A stretch of 64,000 bases of DNA from Xylaria sp. FL1777 (GCA_022578965.1 MU400593.1:1-64000); one strand, 5' to 3'. Shown: positions 47,710 to 62,753, counted from the first letter of the stretch. The notes: generated by a model from the sequence alone, not told the origin. Translations and numbers: made by a program.

Positions 47710-49968
47710 ATTACTTTTTTTTTTTTAATTAAGTTATTTTTAACTTATATATAAGTAAAATTAATTAAAGTAATTAATTTTAAATATAAGTAATAAAGTA
47801 AAGTAATATAAAATAATTAAGCATAAATATAATATATTAAATAAAATACTTATGTAGTATAATAGTTAAAATACTTATGTATTTATGCTTATATTTATAT
47901 ATTAAGTTATATTTGTTTTGTGCTATATTTATAGCAAGTTTTGCGTTTATATTTTTGTTGCTATATGTTTTTTTTTTTTCTTTTTTTTCTTTTTTTTTTT
48001 TTTAGCTGCTGTTAAACAATTAGTTTTAGCTATATATTTTACTACTGCTATTTTTATATTTATTTTATATTTCTTTTGCTTTTTTTTTAATTATTATTTG
48101 TATTATAATTATGCTGCTTAAACTTATAGTAGTTAAAGGTAATATATATAAATATAGTTATAATTAAAGCTATAGTTATAAATATAAACGCGGAAAATTA
48201 TTGCAACTTGCTTTATGCTTAAATTTATTTAAAAATAAGTTTGATTTTACTATAAAATAAAACTTTAATAAACCTTTTTGCTAAAAGTTTAATAATTTTA
48301 GTAATAAAAATAAAAGTTTTAGTAGTTTGCTTTTTTTTTAAAATAGCTTTAATTTTAATAAAAATATAAATACTATTAAGCTTTTTATAAGTTAAAAAAA
48401 AAATAAAAATAAAGATAAAAATAATTTAAACTTTATAAATCTAAATAAAGATTTAAATGTTGTTTTATGCAATTTTAATATAAATAACGCAAAAAATAAG
48501 TTTAATTTTAATGTAAATATTAAAGTTTTTATGTTAGTTAAACGTTAGCTTGTTTTTATAATAACTTTTGTTTGTAAACTTTGCAAGTAAACTACTAAAG
48601 CTAAAAATAAAAAGTATAAAACTATTAAAAAAGCAATAGTTTTAAGTAGTTTGTTAATATATTAGTTTTATTTTAAGCGTTTTAAAAAAGCATTTTAGTT
48701 AAAAAGTAGCTTGCTTTTAAATATAGTTTGCAAATTTAAAAACTTAAAAATAATAGCTTATATAAGCTATATAAATAGCTATATTTTATGCAAGCTTATA
48801 AGTTAATTTATATTTATTTTAAATTAGTTTTATTAATAAGTTAGCTATTTATTATGTTATATTTTAATATAATGTATATTTAAAAGTTGTTAAACTAGTT
48901 TGTTTATTTTTTTGTTTTTTAGAAAAATAATTATAAGAAAGTTATTATAAATAAAAATTGCGTTATTATTTAAAAAATTTTAAATAATTATTGTATTAAT
49001 TTTATAGTTATATAATTTTGCTTTTTAAAGGCATTTTTGCGTTTTTTGTTAACTTATAAAGCTTAGTTTTAATTAATTAACAAAGTTAATAATATAAAAG
49101 TAAATGGTTTTATTTTTATTTTATATAAAGTTTAGCTAATAATTAGTAATGCAAAAATATTGTGTTAAATATAAGCACTTAATAATAAAACGCAAATTTT
49201 TAGCTTGTTAAACTATTAAGCTTTTTTATATAAACGTTATAAATAGCTTTATTTAAACTAATTTTATAAGGTTTTTTAATAGAATTAAAACTATTTTTAA
49301 TGTTAGTAATATGTTTGTTTAACTGTACTTAAAGTATAAGTTTTAAACTATAAATATGCAGCTTAAAAAGCTGCTTTTATTTCTTTTAAAAAAGATATAT
49401 ATAAAGCTATATTAATTATTGCTAATAAGCATAAATAAAAGTATTTAATAGGCTTTTTTTAATATAAAAATGTTTTAAAGTTTAATAATTAATGTTTTAA
49501 GGCTTTTTTATAAAGATTTTATAACTTGTTTGTAGCGTTTTTACGTATAGTTTATTAATAAAGCGCAAATATTTTAAAACTTAAAGCAATAAGTGCAATT
49601 TTTATTATATAATTAAAAACAAGAAAATAATTAATTAATATATATAATATAATTAAGCTTTAGTTTATAGCTAAATTAATGATAAATTAATACTATTTTG
49701 TTAGCTTAATAGCTTTGCTTTTTTTTTGTAATTTAAGCGTTTTTTAAAGTTTTTAATTGCTTTAAAAGCTATAATATTAGTAATAAATATTTATTAATTA
49801 TATTTAGTTAGCTAGCTTTTTTACTTAATAAAATAATATTTTTTTTTATTATAAGTTATTTTACTTATTATATTTTTAACTTTTTATTTTTTTAACTTAT
49901 TTTTAAGGTTTAGCATAAGTAAACTATATTTATGTTTAGCTTTTTAAAGCTTAAGTAGCTAAATTAAG
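47710..49968 (-). pseudogene. ALPHA copy 2, 3' part (post-integrase region)
   Basis: It matches 3212-3555 plus 11261-13180 of ALPHA copy 1, without the BETA insertion. The T-run at about 47715-47726 is the polypurine tract of the minus strand. The 67-codon frame at 47918-48121 spans a poly-T and is not a gene. I could not identify a chromodomain or other named motif downstream of integrase. Confidence 0.7.
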
Positions 49969-49973
49969 AAAAC

Positions 49974-50260
49974 TGTTAAATGGGCTTTATATAATTGTAC
50001 GTTTAATATATATGTGCTAAAACAAAGTATAATAATCTTTGTATTATAAGCTGTTTATATTTTGTATGTTTAAAAGAAAAAAAAGTTCGTACAAAGCAAA
50101 AGTTCTTTTTTATGTATAAGAACTTTACTAGCATATAAGCTAAGCTAATACTAAGATTACTTCAGTTTATGTAATAGCTTTTGCATAAAGTAGTTTTTAT
50201 ACAAAACTTATTATACGTATTATATATAAAAGTTATAACTAATAACTAGTTATTTTAATA
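49974..50260 (-). repeat. DELTA 3' LTR (287 bp)
   Basis: It aligns with 57063-57349 over its full length; for example AACTAGTTATTTTAATA here against AACCAGTTATTTCAACA there. The outer edge (TGGGC, TTGTACG) is better preserved than the matching inner edge (TAAGC, TTATACG). Confidence 0.93.
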
Positions 50261-53200
50261 CTAGCTACTTTTTTTTTAGTTATAATTCCCTTTATATAAT
50301 GCTATTTAAAAAAAATAAAAAAGAATGGTTTTATAAAAAGTTAAACATTTAATACTTTAGTTTTTGCAAAAAAAAGGTTGCTTATATGTTTGCTTTTTTT
50401 AAACTCTATAGTTATATAAAGCCTAGGTTTAAAAATAGTTGCTTTTTAAGTAAAGCATTTAAACTTTTATGTGGTTTAATTATTACTAGTATAATTAAAG
50501 TTCTTTATTTTTATTGTTATATAGCTAACTAACGTTAACTAATAATATAAAGTAAAATATTAGCAGTAAATAATTTATATTAAAGTTAATTAAAAGTTCT
50601 TTTTTTGTATAGCAGTAAGTTTAATAATGTATTAAAGTATAAAAGCTAGGCTTTATTTATAAAAAAAGCCCAAATTTTACAGTACTTTTTATTGCCTTTA
50701 TATTTTTAGACTTTTTACTTTGTATAGCTGCTTATTTTATTATTAGCTACTTTATACGTATATATACATATTTATAACAGCTTTACATTTAGTTATTTTT
50801 ATATATATACTTATATATATATATATATATACTTATATAATAGCTGTTTTACTATAGTACAACATTAATAGTTGCTAGCTTTACGTTATAAGCTAAAACA
50901 ATAGTTATAACGTTATATAATTACTAATTAGTAATTTTAGCAATTAATTGTTCTTTTAATTGCTATATATAAATATATATTTTTGTTTTTCTTTTATATA
51001 GCTTATTATTTAAGTAATTTGCTAATAATTGTTTATTATATAAAAAGTAATAAGTTTTAAGTTGCATTAATGCTTTTAGTTAATATTAAGGTTTAAATTC
51101 TGTATAATGCTTTAATTGCTTTTATTATAGCTTAAATAATTTGTTATAAAGGCTACTTTTATGCAGTATTTATTTAGTTGCGTAGCATTATAGTTGCTTT
51201 GTATAGCTAAAATGCTTATATAAACCGCAAAAGCTTTTTATTTTAAGGTTATTAATAAGTAATAAAATTCCAAAGTAATATATATATTATATATGTTTAG
51301 CAATTATATAATGCTTATTATAATTATTATATTTAAATAAATAAAAAAAAATTAAATGTTGCATAATAGTTTAGTAAAAAAGGTAAAAAAAAAATGTTAA
51401 GCACTTATGTATAGCTTAAAAAATAGTTATATAAAAAGAAATATAAAATTTGCAATATTTTATAGTTTTTAGTGTTTTTTTTAAAATTAAATATATTTGT
51501 TTGTTGCTTTTTTATTTATTGTATAATTATTATAACAATTTTCGTACAAAAGTATTCTTTTGACTTTCTTTTTTAATTTGTTTGTATAAAAGTTGTTTTT
51601 ATTTTTTTTTTACGAATGCTTTTATTTGTACGGTTAGCTAGTTTGTAAATACTAAGGTTTTTAACGTTTGGTTTAGTGTTTTTTTTGTAAACGCGTTAGC
51701 TAAATTATCTTTACTATTAATTTATTGTATTTTAGAGATTTTTTTCTTTTTGTACGACTTTTTAAATAACATAATATTAATTATAAGGCGTTTTTTTTAG
51801 GTAGTTTCTAGCTTTACTAAATAGTTATATAACGATTTTAAATTTAAATATAATACAGCAAGAATTAAAAGTATTTTTAGCATAGCTATAATTTTTTAAA
51901 ACGTTATATAAAAGGCTATAGTACTATTAAAGCTATTTATTATGCTGTATAATTTACTAGCTAGTATACTTTATGTTATTTGCTTACATTTATTAAAGTT
52001 TTAATATATAATGTTTTTTTTTGATTTTAAAAGCTAGGTTTTTTTTTATATAATATTTTATTGCAAGTACAATAATAAATTTAAGTTATAAAGTTATATT
52101 AGTATTATTCGCAAATAAACTATTTATAAAAATAAACAGTTTTATATAGCTTAAATTTAAAAGTATAAACGTTAATCTATAGTTATAATTATTTATTTGC
52201 TATTTAACCCTATAGTTTAAATTCTTAATATTTGCTAGTACTAAGTTAGTTACTTAAGCAGTAGCTACAAAGTTATATATAGCTTTTAGTTAATAAATGC
52301 TGCTTATATAAGCGCTATATATGCGTTAAAAAACATATTGCTATATAGCATTTTTTGTACAAAGGTTAATTAAAGCTAGTTAATTTATTTAGCTTTTTTA
52401 TATAAATGTTATATTTCTTTCATACAAAAAAATAACTTAATTACTATTAAATTTAATAAGGTAATCTTGTTATAAAGTTTTTTTTAGCTTTATATAAAAC
52501 TTTACTTTATGTAACTTATGTTTTTTTTTTGCTAAAAATTTAAGTGTAGCAAAGCTAAATATATTGTTTGTTTATAAACTTATAATGCTAAATTTATATA
52601 AAAGTTTTAATATAAATAATAAATATAAGTTATACATAAAAACTATTATATTAAGTTTTTTATAGTAATATTAGTAATAAGTCTTAAACTAATATAGCTT
52701 TAATTTAGCTAAGCTATATAATAGTTATATAATTTATATAATTGTTTTTTTAAAATACTTTAAAACAAGTTTGAAAAATAATCGTGCGAGGATTTTTTAT
52801 GCAAGCTTGTTTTTTAATTGTATATATGCTTGCATAATATTTTAAAGCTTGCTTAAAGCATTAAAATCTTAAATTAGCAAAAAGCTTAAAGCTAGTAATA
52901 GCTATTAGCTTATTTGCTAAATTATTAGCAATTAAGTTAATACGGTTTTTTTTTTTATATTGTTATAGCTTTATATAATTAATCTAGACTTTTTATATAG
53001 CTTAGTTGTTTTTTTTTTAATTTTTTATACAAAACAAAACTTAAAAATTTAAGTATTATTATGTTTATTTAGATTATATTTTATAAACTAAAAAATACTT
53101 CGTATAATAAAATTATTAATTTTTGTAGCGTTTAATTTTTTAAATAAAGCGCTAAAAGTGCTAATAATGCTGTTTTTATGTAACTTTATTACTAAAGCGT

Positions 53201-56200
53201 AGTTTTGTTTTTTTTTTAGAATTAAAAACAAGTTGCTAATGTTTTATATAAACGCTATAAAAAAGTTTTCAGTTTTTTTAAGTTTTCTGCGTTTTTTTTG
53301 TATAGCTAGTTTTATAGCTAGTTTTATAGCAGTTATGTTTTTCTTTTTATTATTTGCTAAAGTATGTTTAATTATATAGTAATATAGCTTAACTTATGTT
53401 TATTTAAAGCAAATTAAGCTATTTATAAAGTTAATAATTATGTTAGGTTTTTTAATTAATTATATTTTATATAGTTTTTTTTAGCTTTGCTTTTTATGCT
53501 ATATAAAGACTTTATTATATAAAAGTAAAAATAATACTTTATATAAAGCTAGCTTATTATATTTATAAATTGCATAGCTAATTTTAACTTTTGCTTATTT
53601 TTTGCGAAGCATTTTTATAGCTTTTTTAATTGCTTTAGCCTTTTATATAATATTTAGCAAAAAAAAAAAGTTTTAATTAACTTTTAAATATGCTTTAAAT
53701 ATAAAAAGCGTTAAAACTAAGCTATTAAGCCTTGTAATATTATTTAAAGCTTTAACTGCTATTTGCAAAATTAATTTATTTTTTGTATAATAACTTAGTT
53801 TAGCTTTTAGTATGTTATATATATAACAAAAAAGTTTATATGCTTTTTTTATTTTGTTAATAGCTTAGTAAGCTTTAATAAGCATTTTTTAGCATTTTAT
53901 ATTTATGATTTTAGCTTAGTTTTAAAATTTTTTGGACAAAAAGTTTATGCTAAAGTTATATATAACATAGTTTAAAAGTTTTTAGTATATATTAATCTAG
54001 CATTTATATAAAGCTTTTTAAGCGTTTTATATAAATATAGATTTTAAAAATATAATTATTTAAAACAATATAGCTATATTAATTATATATAAAACTTGTT
54101 TGTTATTTATTTATATAGTATTAATTATAACTTTATAATTAAAGTTATAGTTATTTTTAATTGTAAACTTAAAACAACAAAATGCTTAGTTATATAATTA
54201 GCAATAATAATAAAACTTCTAAATTTTTTTTAAAGCAAAGCAATTAATATTATAGCTTGTATAATTAAGCATATTATATAGTTTTTCCGTATAAAAATGT
54301 TTAAAGCATTTATAAAGCTTTTAAAGTTTTGTTTTTATAAAATATAAACCTGCTTTATATAAGCTAGTATTAAAAAACAAATGTTTTTATTTTTATATAA
54401 CAGGAATAGTTTTTTTGTTTTATTATATAATAATATTTTTTATGTTATTAAAGTATGCTTTTAAGCAGTTAGTATTTTTTAATAAAAATAAAAAAAAAAT
54501 AAAAGTATTTAAAATATAATATATAGTTATACTAAAGGCGTTTTTTATTTATATAATACTTATAGTACTTATAGTATTATTTCTGCTAAAACAAATATAA
54601 GTGCTACTTAAAGTTTAACTAATTTTTATATAAAGATATATTTAAAAGTATACTTTTAATTAGGCTTTTTTTACTATTAAATAGTTAAAAGCACTAATAT
54701 TTTAAAGTTTACTTTAGTAGTTTATATAATAATAATTGCTTAATATAAACTAATTATATAGCATTATTATTTTATAATTCTAAATATTTTTTTTTGTTAT
54801 ATAATAAAAAAATGTGCTATTTATTAAATATTAAGTAGTTTAATTACTAAATTTTTTATTAATATTTTTAGTACTGTTGTTTAACTTTAAATATTTTTTA
54901 CATTTTATTACGTACGAAGAGAATTTTTCTAAAGTAAGTTTTTAGTTATAAATCATTTTGTACGAATTAAAAAATACGTTTTTTATACAAGCTTTTTTTT
55001 AAAAAGTATAACATATTAACTAGTAGCTTTTTTTTTAGCAAACAAAGCATTTTTTGTTTGTATAAAAGTTTTAGTTCTTTTAGTTATAGCTTTAAAAATA
55101 GCTTAGCTATTTAGTTAGTTAACTTAATAACTTTAATATAAATTTAAGTTATTAATTTTTTATATAGCTATAGTTATATTTTTAGTTTATAAAATATAAC
55201 TTATTATTTTTTTGTATAAAAGTTTTTGTTATACTATTTAATGCTATATATAAGCATGCTTATAAATTAGCAAAAAATCTTTTGTATATAAGTTTTTAAA
55301 AAATTAACGCTATAGCTAACTTTAGTATACTTTAATATGCTTATGCAATATTTATACTTAGTTAAATTTTGCTTTAGTAGCTAGCGCTAAGCGTTTGCTA
55401 TGCTTTTTTAAGCTTATTAAGCATTAATTTAAATATTTTATATAAAGCTAAGTTTAGGTTTTTTTTTTTTATTCATATAAAAAAAACTGTTATTTAGTTA
55501 GCTTAATACTAGCTATAGTTTATATTAGTATTAAAATAAATATTTATTGTATAGTATATTTTATTTTAAGTTTTGTTTAAATTAATGCAATTAATAAAAA
55601 AGTTTTTTATATAACTTTTTAAAATATATAAAAATATAGCATAATATTAGTTTTTTATAATTTTAATACGTTAATAAGTAGCAATAAATAAACAAGCCTT
55701 ATTATATAATAAGTTATATAGCTTGCTTATATAGTTCTAGCTTAAGTTCTAGCTTTTTTAAAAAATAATATATTTGTTAAAAAGTATAAATTTATTTTGT
55801 ACGAACTTTATTAAAAATAAGTTAAAAAACGTGCTTTTAATAGCTAAATCTAGTATTATATAAACATATGTTTTTTGCTTTAGTGTTTGTAATAAATAAT
55901 GCTAAATAAGGTATTTATATACTAGTTAAAAAATCAATTTATAGCTTGCTTTTGTTATATAAAAATTAAACAGCTTAAAAAAATTTTAGTGTTTAATATT
56001 TAGCTAAATTAATTATAATTAGTATTTATATTATTACGTTTAAAATTATACATTAAAACTTAGGTTTTTAAAAAGTAATTTAATATATAAATAGTTTAAA
56101 AAGTTCTAACTATTATACAAAAAAGTATTTAGCTATTAGTTTAGTATTAAAAATATTACTAATAGTTAAATAGTTATTATATAACAAATATTTAGTAGTT

Positions 56201-57062
56201 TTTTTAATTTTTTAATTATAAAGTTTCCGTAAGCTATTTTTATAAGCTTTTAGATTATAGTTATTTTTAATGTTAAATAGATTTTTTTTAATTTAAGGTT
56301 TTTAAGTAAAGCGCTTTATATGCTTTAATAAATTTCCTAGAAATAATTTTCTGTTTATTTTTTAAAAGTTTTAGCAAACTTTTTTTAAAAGTAGTTTAGT
56401 AGTTTATAAAAATATAAATAATTAGTATAGTAAAATACTAGCTTAGTATTTAGCTTAATTTTAGTTATATAGCTAAAATTAATTTTTTAGCTTTATATTT
56501 TAAAATTAATCTAAGCGTTTATTTATTATACGCTTATTAAAACGTCTTTAGCTAAGTTTTTGTACATAAAAATAACTAGCTTTAACTTTAAAAGCGTTAT
56601 AAGCAGTTGTTTGTTTTTTTAAAACATAGTAAATTTAGCTAAATTGTATAGTATATTTAATTTTATATCTAAGTTATATAAGTTGCTATTTTGCTTTTAT
56701 ATAGCAGTATAATTAATATATTACTTAGTGTTTATATAGCAATATAATTAAAAAAGTAGCAAAGTTACCTGCTATTTTTTTTATTTTGTTTTTAGTACTA
56801 ATAAACAGATTAAAAGTTTAGTTTTTATATGTAAATAAATTAGATCTTTTTTTTTTTTTTTATACGTGCTTATTTTAGCTAATTAAAAAAAATAAACTAA
56901 ACAATATATCTATACGTTAAAAAAAAAAACAAGCGTAATATAAAAAACAAATCTCTTTTTAATAAGTTAAAATAAAAGTATGTTATATAATTTTGTTATT
57001 ACTTTAGCTAATTTATAGTTTATTATAAATAAGTTAAAAGTGCAAATATAACTACTAATTAA
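50261..57062 (-). pseudogene. DELTA gag-pol remnant (Ty1/Copia)
   Basis: Minus-strand reading at about 52835-52680 gives an ILARLF string, matching the LxR...IxARPP region, and then LLYSLAKLKLY-stop-FKTYY. This is the Copia reverse transcriptase PLYGxPEAGLHWFxTY signature with Trp turned to a stop and Pro and Glu changed by transitions. Integrase and gag should lie between about 53200 and 56900. I did not identify their motifs with confidence. TTCGTAC-type strings recur through the internal region. All stop codons seen in the motif region are TAA or TAG. Confidence 0.78.
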
Positions 57063-57349
57063 TATTAAATAAGCTTTATACGATTATACGTTTAATATAT
57101 ATATACTAAAACAAAGTATAATAATCTTTATATTATAAGCTGTTTATATTTTGTATATTTAAGAAAAAAAAAGGTTTGTATAAAACAAAGGTTCTTTTTT
57201 ATATATAAGAACTTTGCTAGCATACAAGCTAAGCTAACACTAAAATTACCTTAGTTTATGCAATAGCTTTTGCACGAAGTAATCTTTATGCAAAACCTAT
57301 TATATGTACTATACATAAAAGTTATAACTAATAACCAGTTATTTCAACA
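57063..57349 (-). repeat. DELTA 5' LTR (287 bp)
   Basis: The partner of 49974-50260. Its outer (right) edge keeps C in ACCAGTT and TTTCAACA, where the other LTR has T. Confidence 0.93.
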
Positions 57350-57354
57350 AAAAC

Positions 57355-60300
57355 AAAATAAAAATAGCTATATTATTTTAAAAAACTAATATAATATGTT
57401 TATAAACTAACTATAAAAAAAATTCAAAAAGGTTTAATAAACTTAAGTGCTAACTTTTTATTTTTAAACTTAATATTTTTTATTAATAATACTACTAAGT
57501 TTTTAGTTTTAAAAGTTATAAGTTTATGTTTATTATTATAATGTTTTATATATTTATTAGTTATAATTTATTATTGCTTTGTTATTTTGTTTTTAATAGT
57601 TTATAATTTATTAAAACGTTTTTATATAGCTAAAAATTTTTTTAATATAAAGTTATTTTTAATAAATAAACAAAATTTTAGCATATAACTATATAAAGCT
57701 TTAAAAAATAATTGTTTAGTTATAAAATTAATAGCAAAATTTATAGTAAAAAAAGCTTAAAATAAAAGTTAAAGCTAATTAGTTTGTTTATTATTTATAA
57801 AGCACTTAAAATAGCTTTTAATTATTTAGTTTATTTATTTTATTTGTTTATTAGTTTTAAAGTAAAATATTACTAAAAGCTTTTATTTAACTTTTAAGTA
57901 ATAATATAAATTAAACTAAAATTAGCTAGTAAAAATAAAGCTTTTATTAAAAATAATGCTTTTTAAGCTACTATAAATATATTTAATTTTATAATAAAAT
58001 AAAACTGCTAGTTTAACTAAAGTTATAATAGTATTAATTAAAAATAAATATATAAGCTTAATAAATTTATTTATAATAACAAAAATAGCATTAATTGGTT
58101 TTTTTTTATAGAAAGTTTTTAGTAAACCTATAATAAAGTTTATAAATAATTTTTATATAAGTTTACTAAATATTAGCAAAGCATTAAGTTTACTATATTT
58201 TTAATAATGTTTTGCTTTAGTTTTAAAGCAAATTATATAGCTTTATATATATTTCTTAATATTTAGTTTTATATTACTTTAATAAAACTTTTATTATAGT
58301 AGTTCTAAAGTGCAGCTTTAATTAAAGTGTTTAATTAAAAGATTATTATAGTATAGCTTAATAAATTAAAAATATATAGCTTTTTTAAAAGAAATATAGA
58401 TTTTGTTTTTATAGTAAACTAAAGATTTTTTTATTAATTATTAAAGATTTATAAGCTTTTTTGCTTTTAATTATTTTATAATTATATAGCATTTAAGGTT
58501 TTTTTTTTGAACTTTTTAAATAAAGTTTTTTAGCTTTTTAAAAGCTTTTAAATCTTTTAATTTTTTTAAGCTTATAGCTATTTATACACATAAATATATA
58601 ACTGCTTAAATAAAAAAAGCTTTTTTAATAAGTATAGCTTTAAAGTATAAAGCTTTAGCTTAAGCACTAAAATATAAATTAAAAATTTTAATTTGTTATG
58701 TTATTATAACTTTTTTTTTTAACGTTAAAAAAATATTAATATTATTAAATAAAATAGCTATATAATTAAAACAACGCAAAAAAAAATTAGCTTTATTTTT
58801 TTTGCTTGCTTAATATTTAATAATAAAGTTAAAAAAAGTTAATAATAAATATTAATAAGCTTGCTTTTTATTAAGCTTTAATGTTTTTATAAACGCTTAA
58901 AAATTAATATAGTTAATTAATACTTTAACTAATAAATTGCTTTTTTATAAATAATATTACTAATGCTTAAAGCAATTTATTATTATAAGTATTTTTTAGT
59001 TAAGCATATTATATTATATTTTTTTTTTTAAATAGCTTTTAAAAATAAAATGCAACTAGTTTAAAAATGCTTTAATTATTTTGCTAAAATAAATTTTTTA
59101 TAAAAGCTACTTTAAAAAAATTAGTTTTTAGTAATATTTATTTCTTAAGGTTAAAATATGTAAAAAAAATAGCTTGCTTAAATATATTTTAAAGGTTTTT
59201 AAAAGCTTTTTTTTTAAGATTATTTAAAAAAATTTAACCTTTTTTCGTTTTTATTATGTTTTTTTTTAAATATTTAAACAAAAGTATAACAATATAAAAA
59301 TATCTGTTTATAAAATAGCAATAAAAATTGCAAAATTTTAAAAATTATTATAGCGCTTAATAAATATTTAATATAAGCTATTACTAAATAATGTTTATAT
59401 ATAAAAAGTTTATTTTAATTTTTTAGCTAAAAATAATATAACTTAAAAATTTAATTTTTTTTTAATAAAATTAACATTTAAATAGTTTAGCATATAGTTT
59501 TGCTTTTTATAGCTTTTTAATAACGTTTTAAATATATTTTATATAAAAATTCTTATTTAAAAAAAAATAAGCATATTATTAAAATATATAATATAAAATA
59601 TATTTATTATATTATTAAATGCTTTTTATATATAATTTTAAAAAGTAATAAAAGCATTTAATAAACTTATAAGCATAACTAAAAATTTATAGTAGCTATA
59701 ACGTATATAAAACGCTATTTTTTATTTATTTTTTTCTTAAATATATAAGCAATAATAAGCATTTTTAAAGTTAATTTTACTAAAAATTTTAGCTTTTAAG
59801 ATTTTATTAAACAGCTTTAAAATAAGTAATAAAATATATTAATTTTTATATATAACTTAATTAAGTTTTTTATAGTTTATATATAAACGTAAGCTTTTAT
59901 TTTTTTTAAGTACAAAAAAAATTAAAGCGCTAATAAAACTAATAAACTTTTTAATTTTTTTTGCTTTTAATATTTTATTAAGCTATTTTTATAGTTTTTT
60001 TAGCTTATTTTAAGCTAATAAATATATAAAAAAATAAAATATAACTATGTTTTTTTTTAGCTTAATAGCAAGGTTTTTTTGCTTTAATTATAGCAATATA
60101 TTTGTTTTACTAATATTAAAAAACTTAAATAAGTTATAAAACTTTTTTAAAATTGCTATAAAATTAAAGTAATTAAAGCTTTTTTTTAACTTTTTAAGCT
60201 ATATAAATTTAAATAATTAAATAATAGTATAATAGCAAGCTTAGTTTTAGCAAGCTTTTATAAACTTAATTAAGCTAAGTATTTTTATTTAAAAGCAGTA

Positions 60301-62560
60301 TAATTTAAAAAATTATTAATTAGTGCTTAAATTTAATATAATTTTTTTATTTTTTAAAGTAGTTTAAAATAATAAAAAAAAGCTGCTTTTAAAGCAATAG
60401 TTACAATTAATAGCTATATATGCATGCTTAATTCTATAAGTAATACTATAACTATTAATTAATTTATAAATAACTTAATAAGCTTTATAAATAAAAAATC
60501 TACTTTTAATAGTATGCTATAATATAAGTATATAAAAAAATGCTTACTGCAATTTATAATAAAAAACAAAAGTAAAACTAATATAGTTATATTTAGCATA
60601 TAAATTAAAATTAACATAAGTTTTAATAAGTAGTTTTATAAAGCTAACAAAATAAATAATATAAAAAATATAAAAATAACATAAAATAAATATATAAAGT
60701 AGTAATTTTAGCTTAAAACTTATAGCTAATATAATTAATATTAAAATTACTATTTATTTTTTAAGTTATAATATTATAGCTTTTATAAAAAAAATATATA
60801 AAACTTTAATTGCTATTTTTAGTTTTTTTTATTTATGTTTTAGTTTTTATTTACTTAGATTTTTTAAATAGTTTGTTTTTAAATAGTATTACTATTATAA
60901 TTAATATAACTACTAAATTTATTATTTTTATTATTACTATTATTATTATTACTTTTAAGCTAAAAGCAATTAAAAGCAATATAACTAAGTTATTTATAGC
61001 TATAATAAGTAAAATTTTTATAAAAGTTTAAATTTAAACTATTTTTATTGTTGTTTTAAAGTTAATTTAAAAAGGTTTTAAAAATATAATAGTTTTTTAA
61101 AGTATAAGTATTATTAGTATTATTTTAGTTATTTATATATTCTTAGTTTTAATATTAGCTATAACTTTTAATATTATTACTTTTATAATATTAGTTTTAG
61201 TTTTTATAGTTATTATTGCTTTTATAAAATCTTAAGTTATTATTATTATAGCTATTATTATAATTATTGCTTTTATAATAATAGTTTTAATTATTAAAAC
61301 TAGTATTATTATTTTTATAGCTAGTATTAATATATTAATTATTAGTTTAGTTTTATTTAATATTTAAAGTTAATTTACTAGTAATTTAAATAATATTTAA
61401 CTTTAGTTTTTTTTTACTGCAGTTTAAGCATTGTTTTTTAGTTATTAGTTTTTAGCGTTATTATATAGCATTAATTATATTAGCTTATATAATTAGCAAA
61501 AAGTTATAATAATTTATTAACTTTTGTTAAAGTAGTACGTTTAGTTTTTAGTAGTATAATAAAGCTTTTTTGCTTTTATTTTAATAAATATTTTAAAGTT
61601 TAATACTAGCAAAATATTAATTAAATAGCTTTAAGTTTTAATTAGCTTATTAATTTGCTTGTTTTAATTATATGCTTATATTAGCTTATAAAAAAGTAAA
61701 CTATTTAAGCAAAGTTTTAATTTAATTTAAAAACACTTTTTAATTAGTTTTAAATTGTTTTTTTTTTAAAGTTAATAACTTTTATAATGTTAATTAATAA
61801 GCATTTTTATAGTTTTAATTTATGTTGCTATACATATATAAAATCTTGTTTTTATTATAGCAGAATTTTTAATTAGCTTTTTTAAAAATAGTTTAAAGCT
61901 TTTTTACTTATTTTAACTAGCATTAATAAATAAATTTTATGCTAAAAAAGTTATAGTTAAACTTTAATAATTAGCTAAAATTAGCATTTTTAAATAAGTA
62001 GCATTAATAATAATATAAGCAATTTTAATATAATTAATATTTAAGTTTTTTTTAATTATGCTTTTTATTAAAGCTAAAAAATAAAAAATTATTATTATTA
62101 CTAAGATTTTTATGTTTTTATTTTTAACTTAAGTTGCAAAATTGTTTTTTAAAGTTTAAAAAGTTTTTTTGTTTTTTTAAAAATATTATTTTTTAGTTTT
62201 TTTGTTTACTTAATTATAAAGTAAAAATAATACAAGCTATTTTTAATTTTAAAGCAACTTATTTGCTTTTATTTTTTTACTGCATAACTTGCTGCTTTAG
62301 CTTTTTAATTTTAGCTAAAAGCTATACAATTTATATTTATAACAGTTAAATATTAATATTTAAAGCATTAAATAATTATTGTTTGCTTAAGCCTAATTTT
62401 AAAAATAATTTGTGCTAAGTTTATCTTTAATTTATTATTAAAGTTTGTTTTAAAAAAAAGCTATTAAAAATAGCACTAGTTTATATAGTTAGTTAATGTT
62501 TAGCTATTTTATAATATAACAAAATATTATAAGTAACCTTATTTTAAAAAGCTTTAAAAT
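57355..62560 (-). pseudogene. ALPHA copy 2 gag-pol remnant, 5' part
   Basis: This is collinear with 13187-18389 of copy 1. The integrase core (QTDGQTE region) is at about 57781-57866 and the reverse transcriptase YFDD region at about 59566-59592, where the two Asp codons again read as Asn. The gag Asn-run region is at about 60910-60955. The 73-codon plus frame at 60810-61031 is the shadow of gag, the equivalent of 16639-16860. DELTA cuts the gene just downstream of integrase. Confidence 0.82.
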
Positions 62561-62753
62561 TATTACAGAAAATATAAAGCATTAAAGGTTAAATATAATA
62601 GTTAATATATCTTTAGTTTTATAATAAATATTTAATAAAACTAAAGCTTAAAAAAAAAAGGAAACTTTTATAAAATAAGTATAAAAAGAATATCTTATAT
62701 ATATATATAACCTGTAATATATGCTAAAGTACTTAAGTAGCCTAGTTATAACA
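62561..62753 (-). repeat. ALPHA copy 2, 5' LTR (193 bp)
   Basis: Full-length partner of 47517-47709; it ends CCTAGTTATAACA before the AAAAA duplication. Confidence 0.93.

Larger units (their letters stand above)
49974..57349 (-). mobile_element. DELTA: Ty1/Copia LTR retrotransposon nested in ALPHA copy 2
   Basis: The LTRs are 287 bp (49974-50260 and 57063-57349). The left end starts TGTTAAATGGG and the right end finishes TTTCAACA, so TGTT/AACA ends are intact. The target duplication AAAAC (49969-49973 and 57350-57354) is perfect, and ALPHA copy 1 near 13180-13190 is the empty site. A T-run at 50269-50277 is a minus-strand polypurine tract, so coding is leftward. A Copia reverse transcriptase motif confirms the class. 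Internal DNA is T-rich on the plus strand, as expected. Confidence 0.94.
47517..62753 (-). mobile_element. ALPHA copy 2: Ty3/Gypsy LTR retrotransposon inserted in GAMMA copy B, carrying nested DELTA
   Basis: LTRs of 193 bp (47517-47709 and 62561-62753) and target duplication AAAAA (47512-47516 and 62754-62758). GAMMA copy A at about 1140 shows the uninterrupted site with six A, which fits exactly. The left edge begins TGTCACAGGAGG, the least mutated version of this terminus. Native length without DELTA is about 7.86 kb. It has the same orientation as copy 1. Confidence 0.94.

Noticed and set aside
47918..48121. 67-codon frame across a poly-T as a coding region
   Set aside because: It is mostly Phe from a T-run at the 3' end of ALPHA, and the same place in copy 1 is split by BETA.
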